This document shows, in pieces, positions 52,768 to 63,200 of a stretch of 64,000 bases of DNA. The notes beneath the pieces are model-generated. The model was not told where the DNA came from. It did not search any database and worked only from the letters and a program-made list of their open reading frames with translations. The DNA is from Tubiluchus corallicola (lineage: Eukaryota; Priapulida; Priapulimorpha; Priapulimorphida; Tubiluchidae). How positions within the stretch are numbered: the stretch's first letter is position 1; every line of letters starts with the position of its first letter. Made by a program: the position numbers and the translations under genes. The stretch spans positions 434,001 to 498,000 of the forward strand of contig JAQGDQ010002368.1 in NCBI GenBank assembly GCA_030141605.1. The letters run 5' to 3'.

Positions 52768-55115
52768 CATTATTATTTATATTGAACAAAATCACGAATA
52801 CACATCACATATTCAATACAGAATCTGATAAAGAAGCCCGAAGATAAAAAAATCCTTGAAAGAAACAGTTTAGGTCAGAATTTATGGACCCTGATATAGA
52901 TAATACTGATAACCTCTAAAACAATCTGTCACGTTCACTAGTGCCGCCACACCACTGTATTTGGACCAGGCTGTGCAAACAAGTCTTGCTTGGACACATT
53001 TACATTTGCCATAGTACCATTTGGCTGGCTGGCTGACAGCCATATTTAATAATTGCTTCAGTTCCACATGTCCGATGTGGTTCCCATGTCAAGTCAGTGG
53101 ATTTTCTCGGTGCAGTCAAATGGTGATGGTCAAGCTGGGGACAGTGATGAACGCTTGGCCTAACAGCATCCTGCCTCATATACCACATGTCTGGTGTACT
53201 CCAATAGTGCAGCAGGTCATCCCCGCAGATGTTGGAGAAAATGCCTCCATTGACATTGCCTTTCTTGTGAACAAGCCTTTATATGCTTTGTCAATTAGCA
53301 TCAAAACGTGCTTGCTGTGTCATACAAGAGTGTGACAAAACGTTCAAGCACAGGCGTGAGTTCAGTCAGCTGCTCAGCTCTAATCGTGTTTCTTAGCGAT
53401 ACAAATCCTTCTGTTATCGCCTTAAACACTTGCCACGTAGGCCAAACCATCTTTTCCTTCTCTCTGTAAATGCTGAAACTTGGTCGGAACCAGTATTGGC
53501 ATGAAATACTGACGAAGCTGGTCTCTTTAAGTCCCATGCTATTCACAGTTTCAAAGGGCCAAAGATATTGCCTTTATAAACTAGTAACAGCTATTTCGTC
53601 AGCCAACGTGAAGATGGCGACCATATCGGATATTACCCTAAAGCCTTGACCTTCAAAGCCTACATATAAACAATAAAATCACCATTCTATTTGCTTCAGA
53701 ATATGCAATGTAGCTAATATATTAAACAAGTGGCTACAGGCACGAAATCTTAACAGAGGTTATATTATAGGCATTTTTAGGCATTAGACATGGATTCCTT
53801 GACCTTGAAAACCTGTACTTAGACACCAAAATCGTCATCTAAACTATCTGGTCGGGCATCTTGAAAATGGCAACCATATTGGATATTTCTGATTGGTCTC
53901 ATATCCCAAATTAATCACCTTGATGGGTTCTAGCAGTGTGCAAAGTTTCATAACTTTTACGCAAAATTGGCAAGTTTAGGCAAATTATCTAGACTATATA
54001 AGTCGGAAACCGGGCGCACATTTTGTTTTTGTTTTTGCTTATTAAACTGTCTAAGTCGCCTTGTGTCTTTTTTGGGAGTCTTTTTTATATTCAGCAAGGT
54101 CGAATTAATAAAAATAATTTGCTTTTTGTTTTTATAACAAATCTTTAAATGAAATTGCATAGTTAGCATAATTTTGTTTTGGGCGACGGCCATTTTTGAA
54201 ATAAAGCTAAGAGAAACTAATTGCTTAGGCCCAGCAGCTTAAGCAAAATGTCATGATTGCATCTTAATGATAATGTTGTGGCAATGATTTTTTTAAATTT
54301 ATATTGTTTGTGCAAAAACATAGCGGTCATTTCTTTTTTATTTTGCATTTTGAGCCCTTTCCGCTAATTTTTCAAGCCGGCTAGGGTCTTTTTGATTTCA
54401 AATTGACAAGACTGGCTATGCTGCCTAGTGCCCACTTAAAAAACGCCTCCAATGTTCCATTTTTCTGAAAAGTCGTCTAATCTAACAATTTAACTAGAAT
54501 TTAAACAGCGGTACAACTCCAAATGAGCATAAAAACCGAAATCTTTTTTGGAGGATTTCATAATTTTGTTGTGTGCAATGTTGCAGGCTATAAACGGACT
54601 CTAGCAATGGAGTGACCATAAACTAACGGAGCAGAATTTAGGTGGCTATTTGTTAGGAGCACTGACTGCTCTGTGCTATTAGAGGTTATTTATGAGAGCA
54701 TTCTTAAATTGACATTGATTTGTTGAAGGTAGCCGTAGTTCAGAAAGAATTCGTTTCGTCAACAAGCACCTTCATATCTAAGATCTGACAACCAGCAAGT
54801 TGCTGATTCACATTTTTTATATATCTGTTGCTGATTTGTCGCGGATAGTACTAATGTTACTCCTGTATTTGTAGGACAAATTATCATCACTTTAATTTAG
54901 AAAAATCTACTTGCTCCGCAGCAAAATTGTTTTTGGTTTTACGTACACGATGTCGTTTTGTTAGTTCCAAAAGGACAGAATTTTTTTGTATTTTGTTTAA
55001 CGAAACTGCTATAAACTTTGCATACAAATTTCTTGCCGACTAAAAAAAGCATGTAGAAGTTCAACAGACAATGATATGAAACAGCAGCTTTCTAGATAAT
55101 TTCAAAATACAGATT

Positions 55116-55184
<69 letters not shown>

Positions 55185-56482
55185 GAGTGCACTGCATTGC
55201 ATGGGTGGCATCGCATTTGGTTGCGTTTTGTTTGCATTATATTTTCTGTTGCAGGTTAAATGAGAGAGTGAACACCGAGTAATTTAGCAATTTAATTAAT
55301 AGTTTGTCTAATTAAAAAAACTTCAAGATCAAGCAACTCGTTAAAGCCTCAGTGGGTTTGATATCATCTTTAGATTTGATCAAGACTTTGCTAACTTAAT
55401 GACATGCTTCTAAGTACGAATCGATCTGCACAAAAGCATCTGATTAAACACAGAGTGCAGAGTGAGCATCCTCAGTGTTTATGATGACATCTCCCTCAGG
55501 ATGTAAGAATCAAATAAAGAAACCCAGTCTTGATGCTTCAGCATCGAACCAAGACCATTTTTCATAAACGTATGCATTTTTCGTTGAAATAATGTAAAAC
55601 GCTATCGTAAAAGCAATCTTCTTTATTCATCCTATGCATCTCATTGAATTTTTGATGTTGAATAGTCTGTTACGCCTAGGCACTCATGCACATGTATAGA
55701 GCACGAATGGCTATCAGTGCTCGTAACTTGCAGACCTGATTGTTACGGCATTAGCTTGACTAATAATTATTATCAGGCATCTTGTGAAGACTTCCTTAGG
55801 TTTCCGAACTAAAAAACTCTAAAATTTAATAATCCACAACAAACTGTAAAGCAATAGTCATTTACCAGTCATGCGGATATAATTTGTTCTGAGATAACCT
55901 TAAGCATCAGCTACGAATTAAGATCGATAGATGCCCTAAAATGTAGAGGCCGTAAGCATAAGCACTAGAAAAATTTCGTTGCCAACATAATTATTTTTAA
56001 TTTAAAGAATACTCGGTTAACCATAAAATAAACATTTCACTTTCTGAAATAAAAGAAAACTTATACAGTAGGTTTATTTGGACATGCCTTAACCACGTGC
56101 TTACTTTTTTGCTTAATGTTAATCCAGCCCTGATACATATTAAAGCAGCATCGTCAATTTCTTCAATTTTGTTTATAATTAACGAGCATGAATTATTTTT
56201 GAAATTAATCCTTTACAGTAAAAATGCATATACATTTAACCCGTCGAGGAGCGTAATAGAAATTGATGAACAGGTTAGAGGGAACTGATAACATAATTGA
56301 CAGGAGACAGACAGGTAAATGCATATAAACCCTAAAAGGCTGTAAACCAAAATAATTATAAGATTAATATGTAATAACTATAATCAGCAATAGGCCTATA
56401 TAAATAAAAACTTACTTGTATTATTTAAAGCGTTTAACTGCAGAACGGTGCACACTGATTCCTGATCCAGCTTCTCAAACAT
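36996..56482 (-). CDS. Secretin-type (class B1) G protein-coupled receptor
   Basis: Peptide-hormone receptor, 444 residues from the Met at 56482. Exons, 5' to 3' on the minus strand: 56482-56416, 51317-51183, 48632-48523, 44629-44526, 43237-43120, 42463-42310, 42088-42028, 40403-40334, 39530-39442, 39144-39009, 38664-38623, 37244-36996. All junctions are GT-AG and in phase. The ectodomain has exactly six Cys with FDGILCWPPT and GGTWSNWSDYLNC, the hormone-receptor (HRM) fold, and four N-glycosylation sequons. TM1 is YYVGYTLSITSLVLAI, TM2 IHVNLFISYFF, TM3 FFWMLVEGLYLF, TM4 IGWGIPIVVIAIWG, ECL2 CWMDSDG, TM6 LLLLLPLLGLTHVL, TM7 GFWITLFFCFTNHEV. TM7 lies on a 42-bp exon, a class B1 hallmark. The C-tail is Ser/Arg-rich. 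No signal peptide is seen: the first exon may continue to an acceptor at 56502, with a leader exon upstream. The ligand subfamily is undetermined. Confidence 0.93.
39237..39290 (+). repeat. (CAT)n/(CGT)n trinucleotide repeat
   Basis: Blocks of atc and gtc units in the GPCR intron between the TM5 and TM6 exons. Confidence 0.9.
41748..41820. repeat. (AT)n microsatellite
   Basis: Uninterrupted AT alternation of about 72 bp in the intron preceding the TM4-ECL2 exon, followed by a degenerate TTCA/ATTC-rich tract to about 42005. Confidence 0.97.
43684..43810 (+). repeat. Dispersed repeat, copy B
   Basis: Partner of 36575-36720. A third, weaker resemblance lies near 48035-48090 (cttaaataatcaagtagggg). 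Possibly an old interspersed element inside GPCR introns and flank. Confidence 0.4.
44630..48522. other. GPCR intron between the TM1 exon and second HRM exon; nothing else seen
   Basis: 3.9-kb AT-rich intron. It contains an interrupted (TA)n at 47037-47082 and a degenerate tetranucleotide tract at about 47150-47320. No gene on either strand. Confidence 0.5.
47037..47082. repeat. (TA)n microsatellite, interrupted
   Basis: AT alternation with two small interruptions inside a GPCR intron. Confidence 0.9.
49900..50290 (+). repeat. A-rich degenerate tract with recurring aaacgcaaaa-type words
   Basis: About 390 bp very rich in A on the + strand, with repeated AAAACGAAAA, ACGCAAAGA and ACACAAAA words. 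It is probably a decayed minisatellite in the GPCR intron between the two HRM exons. Confidence 0.45.
52556..52780 (+). repeat. Compound trinucleotide repeat (TTG)n/(TTA)n/(TCA)n
   Basis: About 225 bp of GTT, ATT and ATC units within the large inverted-repeat element. Confidence 0.95.
52890..53546 (-). pseudogene. Decayed mobile-element-type ORF with ERFVxLLYD and Cys-rich C-terminal motifs
   Basis: On the minus strand, broken over several frames, in order: LTPVLERFVTLLYDTAST (about 53380-53310), a middle part with DLTWEPHRTCGTEAIIKYGC (about 53110-53050), and KCKCVQARLVCTAW (about 53010-52965). This order resembles a repetitive uncharacterised animal protein family with an ERFV-LLYD segment followed by a C-terminal GCKK..C.C...L.CT..C cluster. 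That comparison is from memory and tentative. The function is unknown. The copy is clearly dead. It lies between long inverted repeats, which suggests the family can be carried by a transposon. Confidence 0.4.
55118..55261 (+). repeat. Dispersed copy of the SLC28 copy 2 intron 9 end, with (GA)n
   Basis: (GA)n to about 55183, followed by roughly 75 bp with one mismatch to 30260-30338. It includes the polypyrimidine tract, the TTGCAG splice acceptor and the first five bases of SLC28 exon 10 (GTTAA). The similarity stops there. Confidence 0.9.
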
Positions 56483-57235
56483 GTTAGCAACAAGTGATTT
56501 CACTGTTTATATTCCGTATATATGTCCAGAACTGCCAATACATATTTACAGTCATTATGCACAGTTTGGGTTATTAGAATTTTAGGCCAATAGACGACAA
56601 CATTTTTAAGACGCTTCAGAAACATTCGTTCAGCGCTTCAAAATAAAATCATCTTGTCCTTATAAAACAATGTTAAAAATTGCACCTTGTTTAACGCCCA
56701 TGTTTACATTTACATTTAATGAAGACAATATCTAAGTAAAAAATTGTTGCCTAATATCAAGCGTCATAATTACTGCATTTAAACAAAGATTTCAGCTTAA
56801 CGCCAAAAAATAATACTAGCCTGTTTTAGTCTCACCACAAGATTACTGCATGAGTGGATCGCTTTATGAAGCCATCTTCCCTGATGTTGCTTTTCACTGA
56901 AGCCCGTTCCTGAGCAATGCTATAATCCAGTCTACGTTTCAGTTCAGCAGAGGAGCGCGCAAATGTGGTAATTAACTCGAAATTTCGATTGTAATGTTTG
57001 TAAAATGTTCGCCAGAAATAAATAGGACACCTGCGCCATTAACAGAATTAACGACATGCGCAAACTAAAAATTATTTTGCTTAGTTATCACAAATAATCA
57101 AAAACAGATACGATTATATCTTAAGATATGGCAAATTGGTAATTGCTCATGAAAAGTGTATATGTGACAACAAGGGCACTATCGAAATACGGAAGATGAT
57201 ATCAATAATAAGCAACCTGTTTATATATATATAAA

Positions 57236-57370
57236 CTAAATAAGAACAACATTGCTATTGTTCTTGCAGATTAGAACTTGCACTTATTTTGACGTGAATT
57301 CATGTACTGTGCCTATAGCAGTAGCAAATTTTTATTTTACCAAAATATTCTTGCGCGCCAGCTGGAATAC
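57236..57370 (+). repeat. Left arm of a perfect 135-bp inverted repeat
   Basis: Begins CTAAATAAGAACAAC and ends CGCCAGCTGGAATAC. By base-by-base reading it is identical to the reverse complement of 57618-57752. The spacer is 247 bp. Confidence 0.95.
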
Positions 57371-57617
57371 AAATTGCACAGCAGTGAAGTGGTTAATTTA
57401 GATGATCTACTGGATTGTTTAATGCCCAGATGATATATATTATGTCAAACTGATATAAGCATGCCTAATTTATATTATTTGCTTGAAAATCTTATCGATG
57501 TTATATTAGCACTGATGTTTTAATGCACTGACTCACTTGCACCTGCACTGTGGAGAGACTTGAATCAGGTACTACTGTTTTGTTAATCCACTTTAAACAA
57601 ATAAAGATTATATATAT

Positions 57618-57752
57618 GTATTCCAGCTGGCGCGCAAGAATATTTTGGTAAAATAAAAATTTGCTACTGCTATAGGCACAGTACATGAATTCACGTCAAA
57701 ATAAGTGCAAGTTCTAATCTGCAAGAACAATAGCAATGTTGTTCTTATTTAG
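57618..57752 (-). repeat. Right arm of a perfect 135-bp inverted repeat
   Basis: Inverse of 57236-57370 with no differences seen. No obvious target duplication flanks the pair. Confidence 0.95.
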
Positions 57753-60271
57753 CAATAGTCTTATTTATTTATTCTTACTCAATATTTATTTTTACTTGAA
57801 CCTTTGGTTGATATTAACTAAATCTTGAACTATTGTAAATAGAACCATATTGCAACAGTTTAAAAAATTCATCACTGAATTAAACATAGATTTATGACTA
57901 AAATTTACAATTTGCTCGTGACTAACGAAGCAATTCATTTAGGAAAATATTGCACTCATTTGCATAACGTGTACATTCAAAAAAGTAATGTACTTAATTT
58001 TCAACGAAACTATTACTAGAACATATTCGGCTATCTGTTATGTTGCGAGAAAACAAATCAGAATTCAACTGTGTAAATTTCAAAATAAATCTATTTGTTA
58101 ACATTTCATGTTTTCTGGCTTCATTCTTTTTTACACTGATATTTATTATAGGATGTTCCCACTCCTTAGAAACAAGGCCTTTAAAGCAACCTGTTTTTTT
58201 ACTGTCATAGCAAGAATCGTTCATTACAAGACGATTTTTAATAATTATGTAACTAGCATAATCAAAGTTATGTGATATGACGATTAAAATGTGATGATGT
58301 AGCGAAAAGTAGTTTATTATATTTCTAATGTAGGCACATCATTCCTCAAATAGTATACTTATTACCTGCCAGAAAGTATAGTGTTCTGCCTAAGTGTCAT
58401 TTTAAAAAACTGATATTCTAGTCAAAAATAGCCACAAGTAAACATTTTCTTAGTCTCTGATTGGCCCGTTCTATCTACTTGTAAATATACTATAAAATGC
58501 AAATATATCGATGTTAGTTAACGCTAGTTAAAAATCCTAGCTGAACCCAATCATTTCTTAGATAGCTCTTAGACCAGGTCTGCCACATCCGGCCAGATAC
58601 ATTCATTCCAAAGTACAAAATTACCATAGTGTTAGAGGTATATGGACCTCTCATGTATAGGTTTTATTTGTTAGCTTTGTCTTGTACATTAATTATATTA
58701 TTAACGTAAATTAATTAATTACGTAATTAAGTAATTATATTAGTTGTGTTATAACAATGTCGTTATTATCTGTGATAAGTAAGTACTTTTAGTGTGTCGT
58801 AACAAACTTGTTTTTCGTTTTCTGCTGCGTCCGTCGCGACTTAGTAATTTAGCAAACAACACAACCCCAAGACAACAGATGTTTGCGAGATATTAGCAGA
58901 TACGTGCCGTAAGAAACTTTCTGCGCACCCCAGGTGTTATGCATTGGGAATTTTCCCAGACCTGCGTTATTTCTTGGATAAACTCTGTGCTGAAAACATC
59001 TACCTCTCTCTTGAAGCAGCTGACTTCTTATTGTAATTGGTGTTCTGGACTTGATATGGTTGTCTATGAAGAACATATACGGTCTGGATGGATGATGGGT
59101 ATTGGTAGCCATTTTGTTGAAGTTGTTAGTAAAGTTTATGGGACACAGCTGTCGTGTGTTGGTGCTAGAACATTATACCTAGTGGACTGTCAAACATTTG
59201 TTCGTTATTGGTGCGCAATAAAATTTTCCTTGCAAGTCACACAGCGGAAGGACGCTGCTTCAATACAGATCAGTTGGCCTACCGTTAACAGTAGTGTAAC
59301 AGTATATTAATTCGATATAAGCCTGTATCTTTTCTTGTTAAATTTGTACTGTTAATTAATAGACTAAAGTGGTTTATCATTCAGCTATAATTCCGTGTAG
59401 CTGTTTGAGTTTGAGGTTATTTTATCATGTTACGTGATAACTTGCGGTGCTAACACGTAATAGGATTGTAGTCCATTTTTGATAGTCTCTGTTTGATTTA
59501 GGATGACATTGGATTAAGTTGTATTGTGTTCTTTCCGGTTTTTAACAGCTGACGAATGTGACATTTTCGTTGGTTTTAGTACTATGTAAAGCAGTATGAA
59601 AAAGTTGAGTTTAATGGATTGAATTTGACTTGATGTGCAGTAGAGCGGTGGTTTAATGTAGATAACATTATTTGCTTTGCTGTTCAATTGGTGTAACTAT
59701 TATGGTATACTATTGGAATAAAAAATTATGGCGTAGTTTGGAATTGAGCGTTCTGGTTTTGTGTGGTGATGTTCGGAATATAATAATAATAATAAGACTT
59801 ACAGATTTCTCTGAATTGTGCCAGAAGGAAACAGATGCCACAGTGCAATAATACATTTTTCCTGCCTTGTGAAACGCGCCAAATACTCCCACCTACAAAG
59901 TCCAGTGAACTGAAGCCACGTAGCAGGAATAGTAAATTACGAATAGTAGCTGCTGATAACATAACCAACGACGAGTATCTAATATTAACTAAAACATGTT
60001 AACAATGATTTAATAGTCTCAGTTATTTATTTCTCCTTTATTTATAATCAGCATGCTGCTGTATACAAAAACAAATAATAAATTTGACTGGATTGAATAA
60101 ATTTCAGTTTAAATTCATGATGAGTAATATCGTTTTCTAACAAGTTTTTGAAATTACAAGATTACGTAGTTAAGATAACAACAGAAAGTTTCCTATAAAA
60201 ACTCTAAAGCTTTGTCCACTCGTACAATCCAATATTGGTACCTACGTAACCACCTTATCCCTCTTGATCTT

Positions 60272-63200
60272 TTAGAAAAACATTGAAAAGTGACATTTTG
60301 CTCTCCACTGACTAAACCGTAACGTGTTGTACATGTAAATAACGACCAGAGGAAATCGTGTAGATATGTAACTCTCGGGGTCTCTTATAATCGTTTGTGC
60401 CACGCTGCTTAAACCATTGTAGTACTTAATCAGGTTTCTGCCAAATCGAATGAAATCAGCAAATGTATTCCTATAAGGCATCGTTGTTCCAGGGATTTCT
60501 TGCCAGAGGCAGTTGTTTACCATTTGTGTCCAATTTCCACAGGTCGACCTAGCAAACGCTTGCTCAAGTTCGAGAGGTACCAGATCTCCACTGCCTTTGC
60601 ATCGTTTCATTTCTTGACACAACGCCCCGAGAAAGCGATTGCGTTGTTTAGTAGTCCAGAAATAAGGATGCGCTAGAACTTGTGCTATCGTTGGCCTGTC
60701 CATAGGGTTTCGCTGCAACATCCAAATCACCATATCATTGTATTCCGCATTTATGAACCTCAGAAATGGCGTTCCCGCATTAACATTCGCCTCGCATTCT
60801 AAACAATTGCTACCAAATGGATGTTCTCCACCGGTTAGAATAAAGTACGAAAGCATTCCTGAGATGAAGACGTCCGATTTTGCACTGTAGTTGGCAACTG
60901 GCTCGGCGATTCTAATACATTCCGGGGGCTTCCAGTAGTTACTGTTCGACCACACTTCGTCTGAAACAGTTGAGTTGTCTGACTGAAGAAAAAGGCTAAT
61001 TCCAGTGTCTGCCAACCGTAACATACCTGACTCGTCAAGTAGGACATTGCTAGGCTTCAAACCACCATGGAGTATAGGACCTGGCTTTTGTGAATGTAGA
61101 TAACTTACACCTCGGAAAAGCTGGTAAACCAAGATCTTGTTAAAATTCTCACTGCACGGTTTCTGCCTTATAGCTTGCAAATAGCTATATAAGTTATACT
61201 CACACAACTCCATGGGCAAAAAACCTCCTTCTCTGGTTTCCAAAAGACCCTAATAAAAAATAAATTATTAAAATTTAGATTAAAATAAAAAACGCGTTAA
61301 GATAAAAAAAACTTCTAACGCCACTTCTTACATCTATCTTCAGGATGTGTTGATCATTTAAGCTCCATAAACGAAATCTGGACACGATGTTTCGAAACTG
61401 TTGAAGTTTGTTCTTGCAAATGAACTTCAATGCTAACTCGGTTCCATCTTCATTAATGCCAAGCAAAACGCCACCTCCGTCAACTGATCTAAAAAAAGTT
61501 AATTTTTTGCAGCTGTAATGTAACCGTTCCAGAAACTTCCTGAACATGTAGTGGTTCGAGATTTGATCTCAAAAAGATGCAGCTCAAAAATTATATTTAC
61601 CTCTTTCCAATAAAGAACTCATCGGAGTAACAAAATCGTATGGTTCCCTTCGTGATTAGATCACTGGCATGCATTGAGGCTAACTTTCTAAATTTGTCAT
61701 TCCAACGCTTGCTACGACTCTTCCAGTTTCCATTGGAAATGCTACCGTCACAATTGTGCAAGTCTTTCTGAAACAGCATTTCTCCAGGAGTGCTCATCTG
61801 TACGCCTTGTCTTTGGCTAGCATGGACCAGGTTATCTACTGCAGGTTCTGTTGATATACTAATTAAGGAACTAGAGGACATGCAATCAGTATCGTCAAAA
61901 TCATTTTGTTGAATGTTATTGTACCTGTCACCGTTGTAGGTACTATTTGGTGGTCTGAGATTTCCTATATTCCATTGTTGCAAATCATACCCACGACCAT
62001 AACTACTTGTGGCTTGTGACATGGAAAGATTTACATCTGATGCGTGTGAAACAGCTTCATTAAATCCCACCGAATTTGTGCTGCTAGAAGAAGATGTGAA
62101 ATTGAATCCATTATCCTGCTGTGCAAATATTTCTGCGGGTGTAGACATCTGAGGAAGCACTTGAGCAGTTGGTTTCTGTTTGACTGTTGGACATTCGTTT
62201 TTCCTCATTTCAACCACAACGTCAGCATTTTTTGGTAAGTACACCAGATGATTCCTATTGGTTGAGGATAAAACACCTGGTTGACGAAATGGTTTTTCTG
62301 ATTGAGGCACGGTTATAGTTTCCTGCTGAAATTCAATTCCTGGTGGAGGAATTACCATAGGAGCATTGCCACTGGAAAGTGGCATGTGATTTTTGTTCCA
62401 AGGAGGCATTGAACCAGGAAAATTGCTCCAGAGTTGCTGAATAGCAACCTGAGGCAGTGTTGGAAAAAAACCAGGGGGTGGGGGCATCCTCCAGTATTGA
62501 ACAAAAGGCGGTGGTCTAACCATGTGATTAATACCTGGTGGACATGGGATTTGACATTGGTTACTAAGATTGGGATTGTCATGTGGCACTGTACTGACAT
62601 TGCATCCCACAGAAGTGGAATTTGAGTTTAGCAATGTTTCCTGCCAGTTAAAATTACTTTGTGCAGCCAGAGGAACAAGAGACTGGATTATGTTGTGAGA
62701 ATTACTTTCGGAACATGTAGAACACCATTCTGGCCCAGACGGCAGATTCTGAATTTTTGAAGTGCAAGCCTGAAAGCTTTCGGATGGTTTGGATGATAAC
62801 CCTGCTTCATTGGAAGATGTAGGTGTTGTATCGGCATTTCTAAGAACAATTTGACTGCCTGTGTTTTTGTTTGAGCAGTTTTCTTCACTGGTTGATAATT
62901 CTGGTGTTCTAACGTGATTTAGTGATGATTCCAACTCCCTATCTATCTGATCATAATTAAAACTTGAGCTGTCACTCAAATTTTGACTTTCATCACTATT
63001 TGTGTTTGTGAGTGATTTCCCAACACTTACAGTTCTTTCTGGAGATTGAACTGTAGATGTTTGCCCCGAAATATCAGACTCATTTGATTCTACTGAAAAA
63101 GATTCATCAGATTGTGTCAAAGGTTGTATTAAGCAAGACTGTGAACGAGCAGTAACAACTTCTTGAATCCAATTGTTGATCATTCCCCTTTTTATTTCAT

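Larger units (their letters stand above)
51765..54465. mobile_element. Large element with ~650-bp inverted repeats and a decayed internal frame
   Basis: The left arm (about 51775-52405) and right arm (about 53790-54455) match in inverse orientation over many blocks: GCATAGCCAGTCTT.TCAATTTG, AAAAGCAAATTATT, GAACCCATCAAGGTG, CCATTTTCAAGATG and GATTTTGGTGTCTA. Identity is about 70-75% by eye. A module with AAGATGGCGACCATAT-type words recurs again at 53605-53680. The middle holds a (TTG)n/(TTA)n tract and, on the minus strand, a broken protein frame. The outer boundaries and target duplication were not resolved. It lies in the large first GPCR intron. Confidence 0.6.
56503..60271. other. Region between the GPCR first exon and the kinase-KEN 3' end
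   Basis: Probably contains the GPCR leader exon and promoter, which I could not place. The kinase-KEN gene has a candidate minus-strand poly(A) signal at 60037-60042. A 123-codon plus frame at 58939-59310 has no recognised motif. A perfect 135-bp inverted repeat lies at 57236-57752. Confidence 0.45.

Noticed and set aside
58939-59310. 123-codon plus-strand frame
   Set aside because: No recognisable motif, no supporting splice sites, and an overlapping minus frame of similar quality. Left unannotated as a gene.
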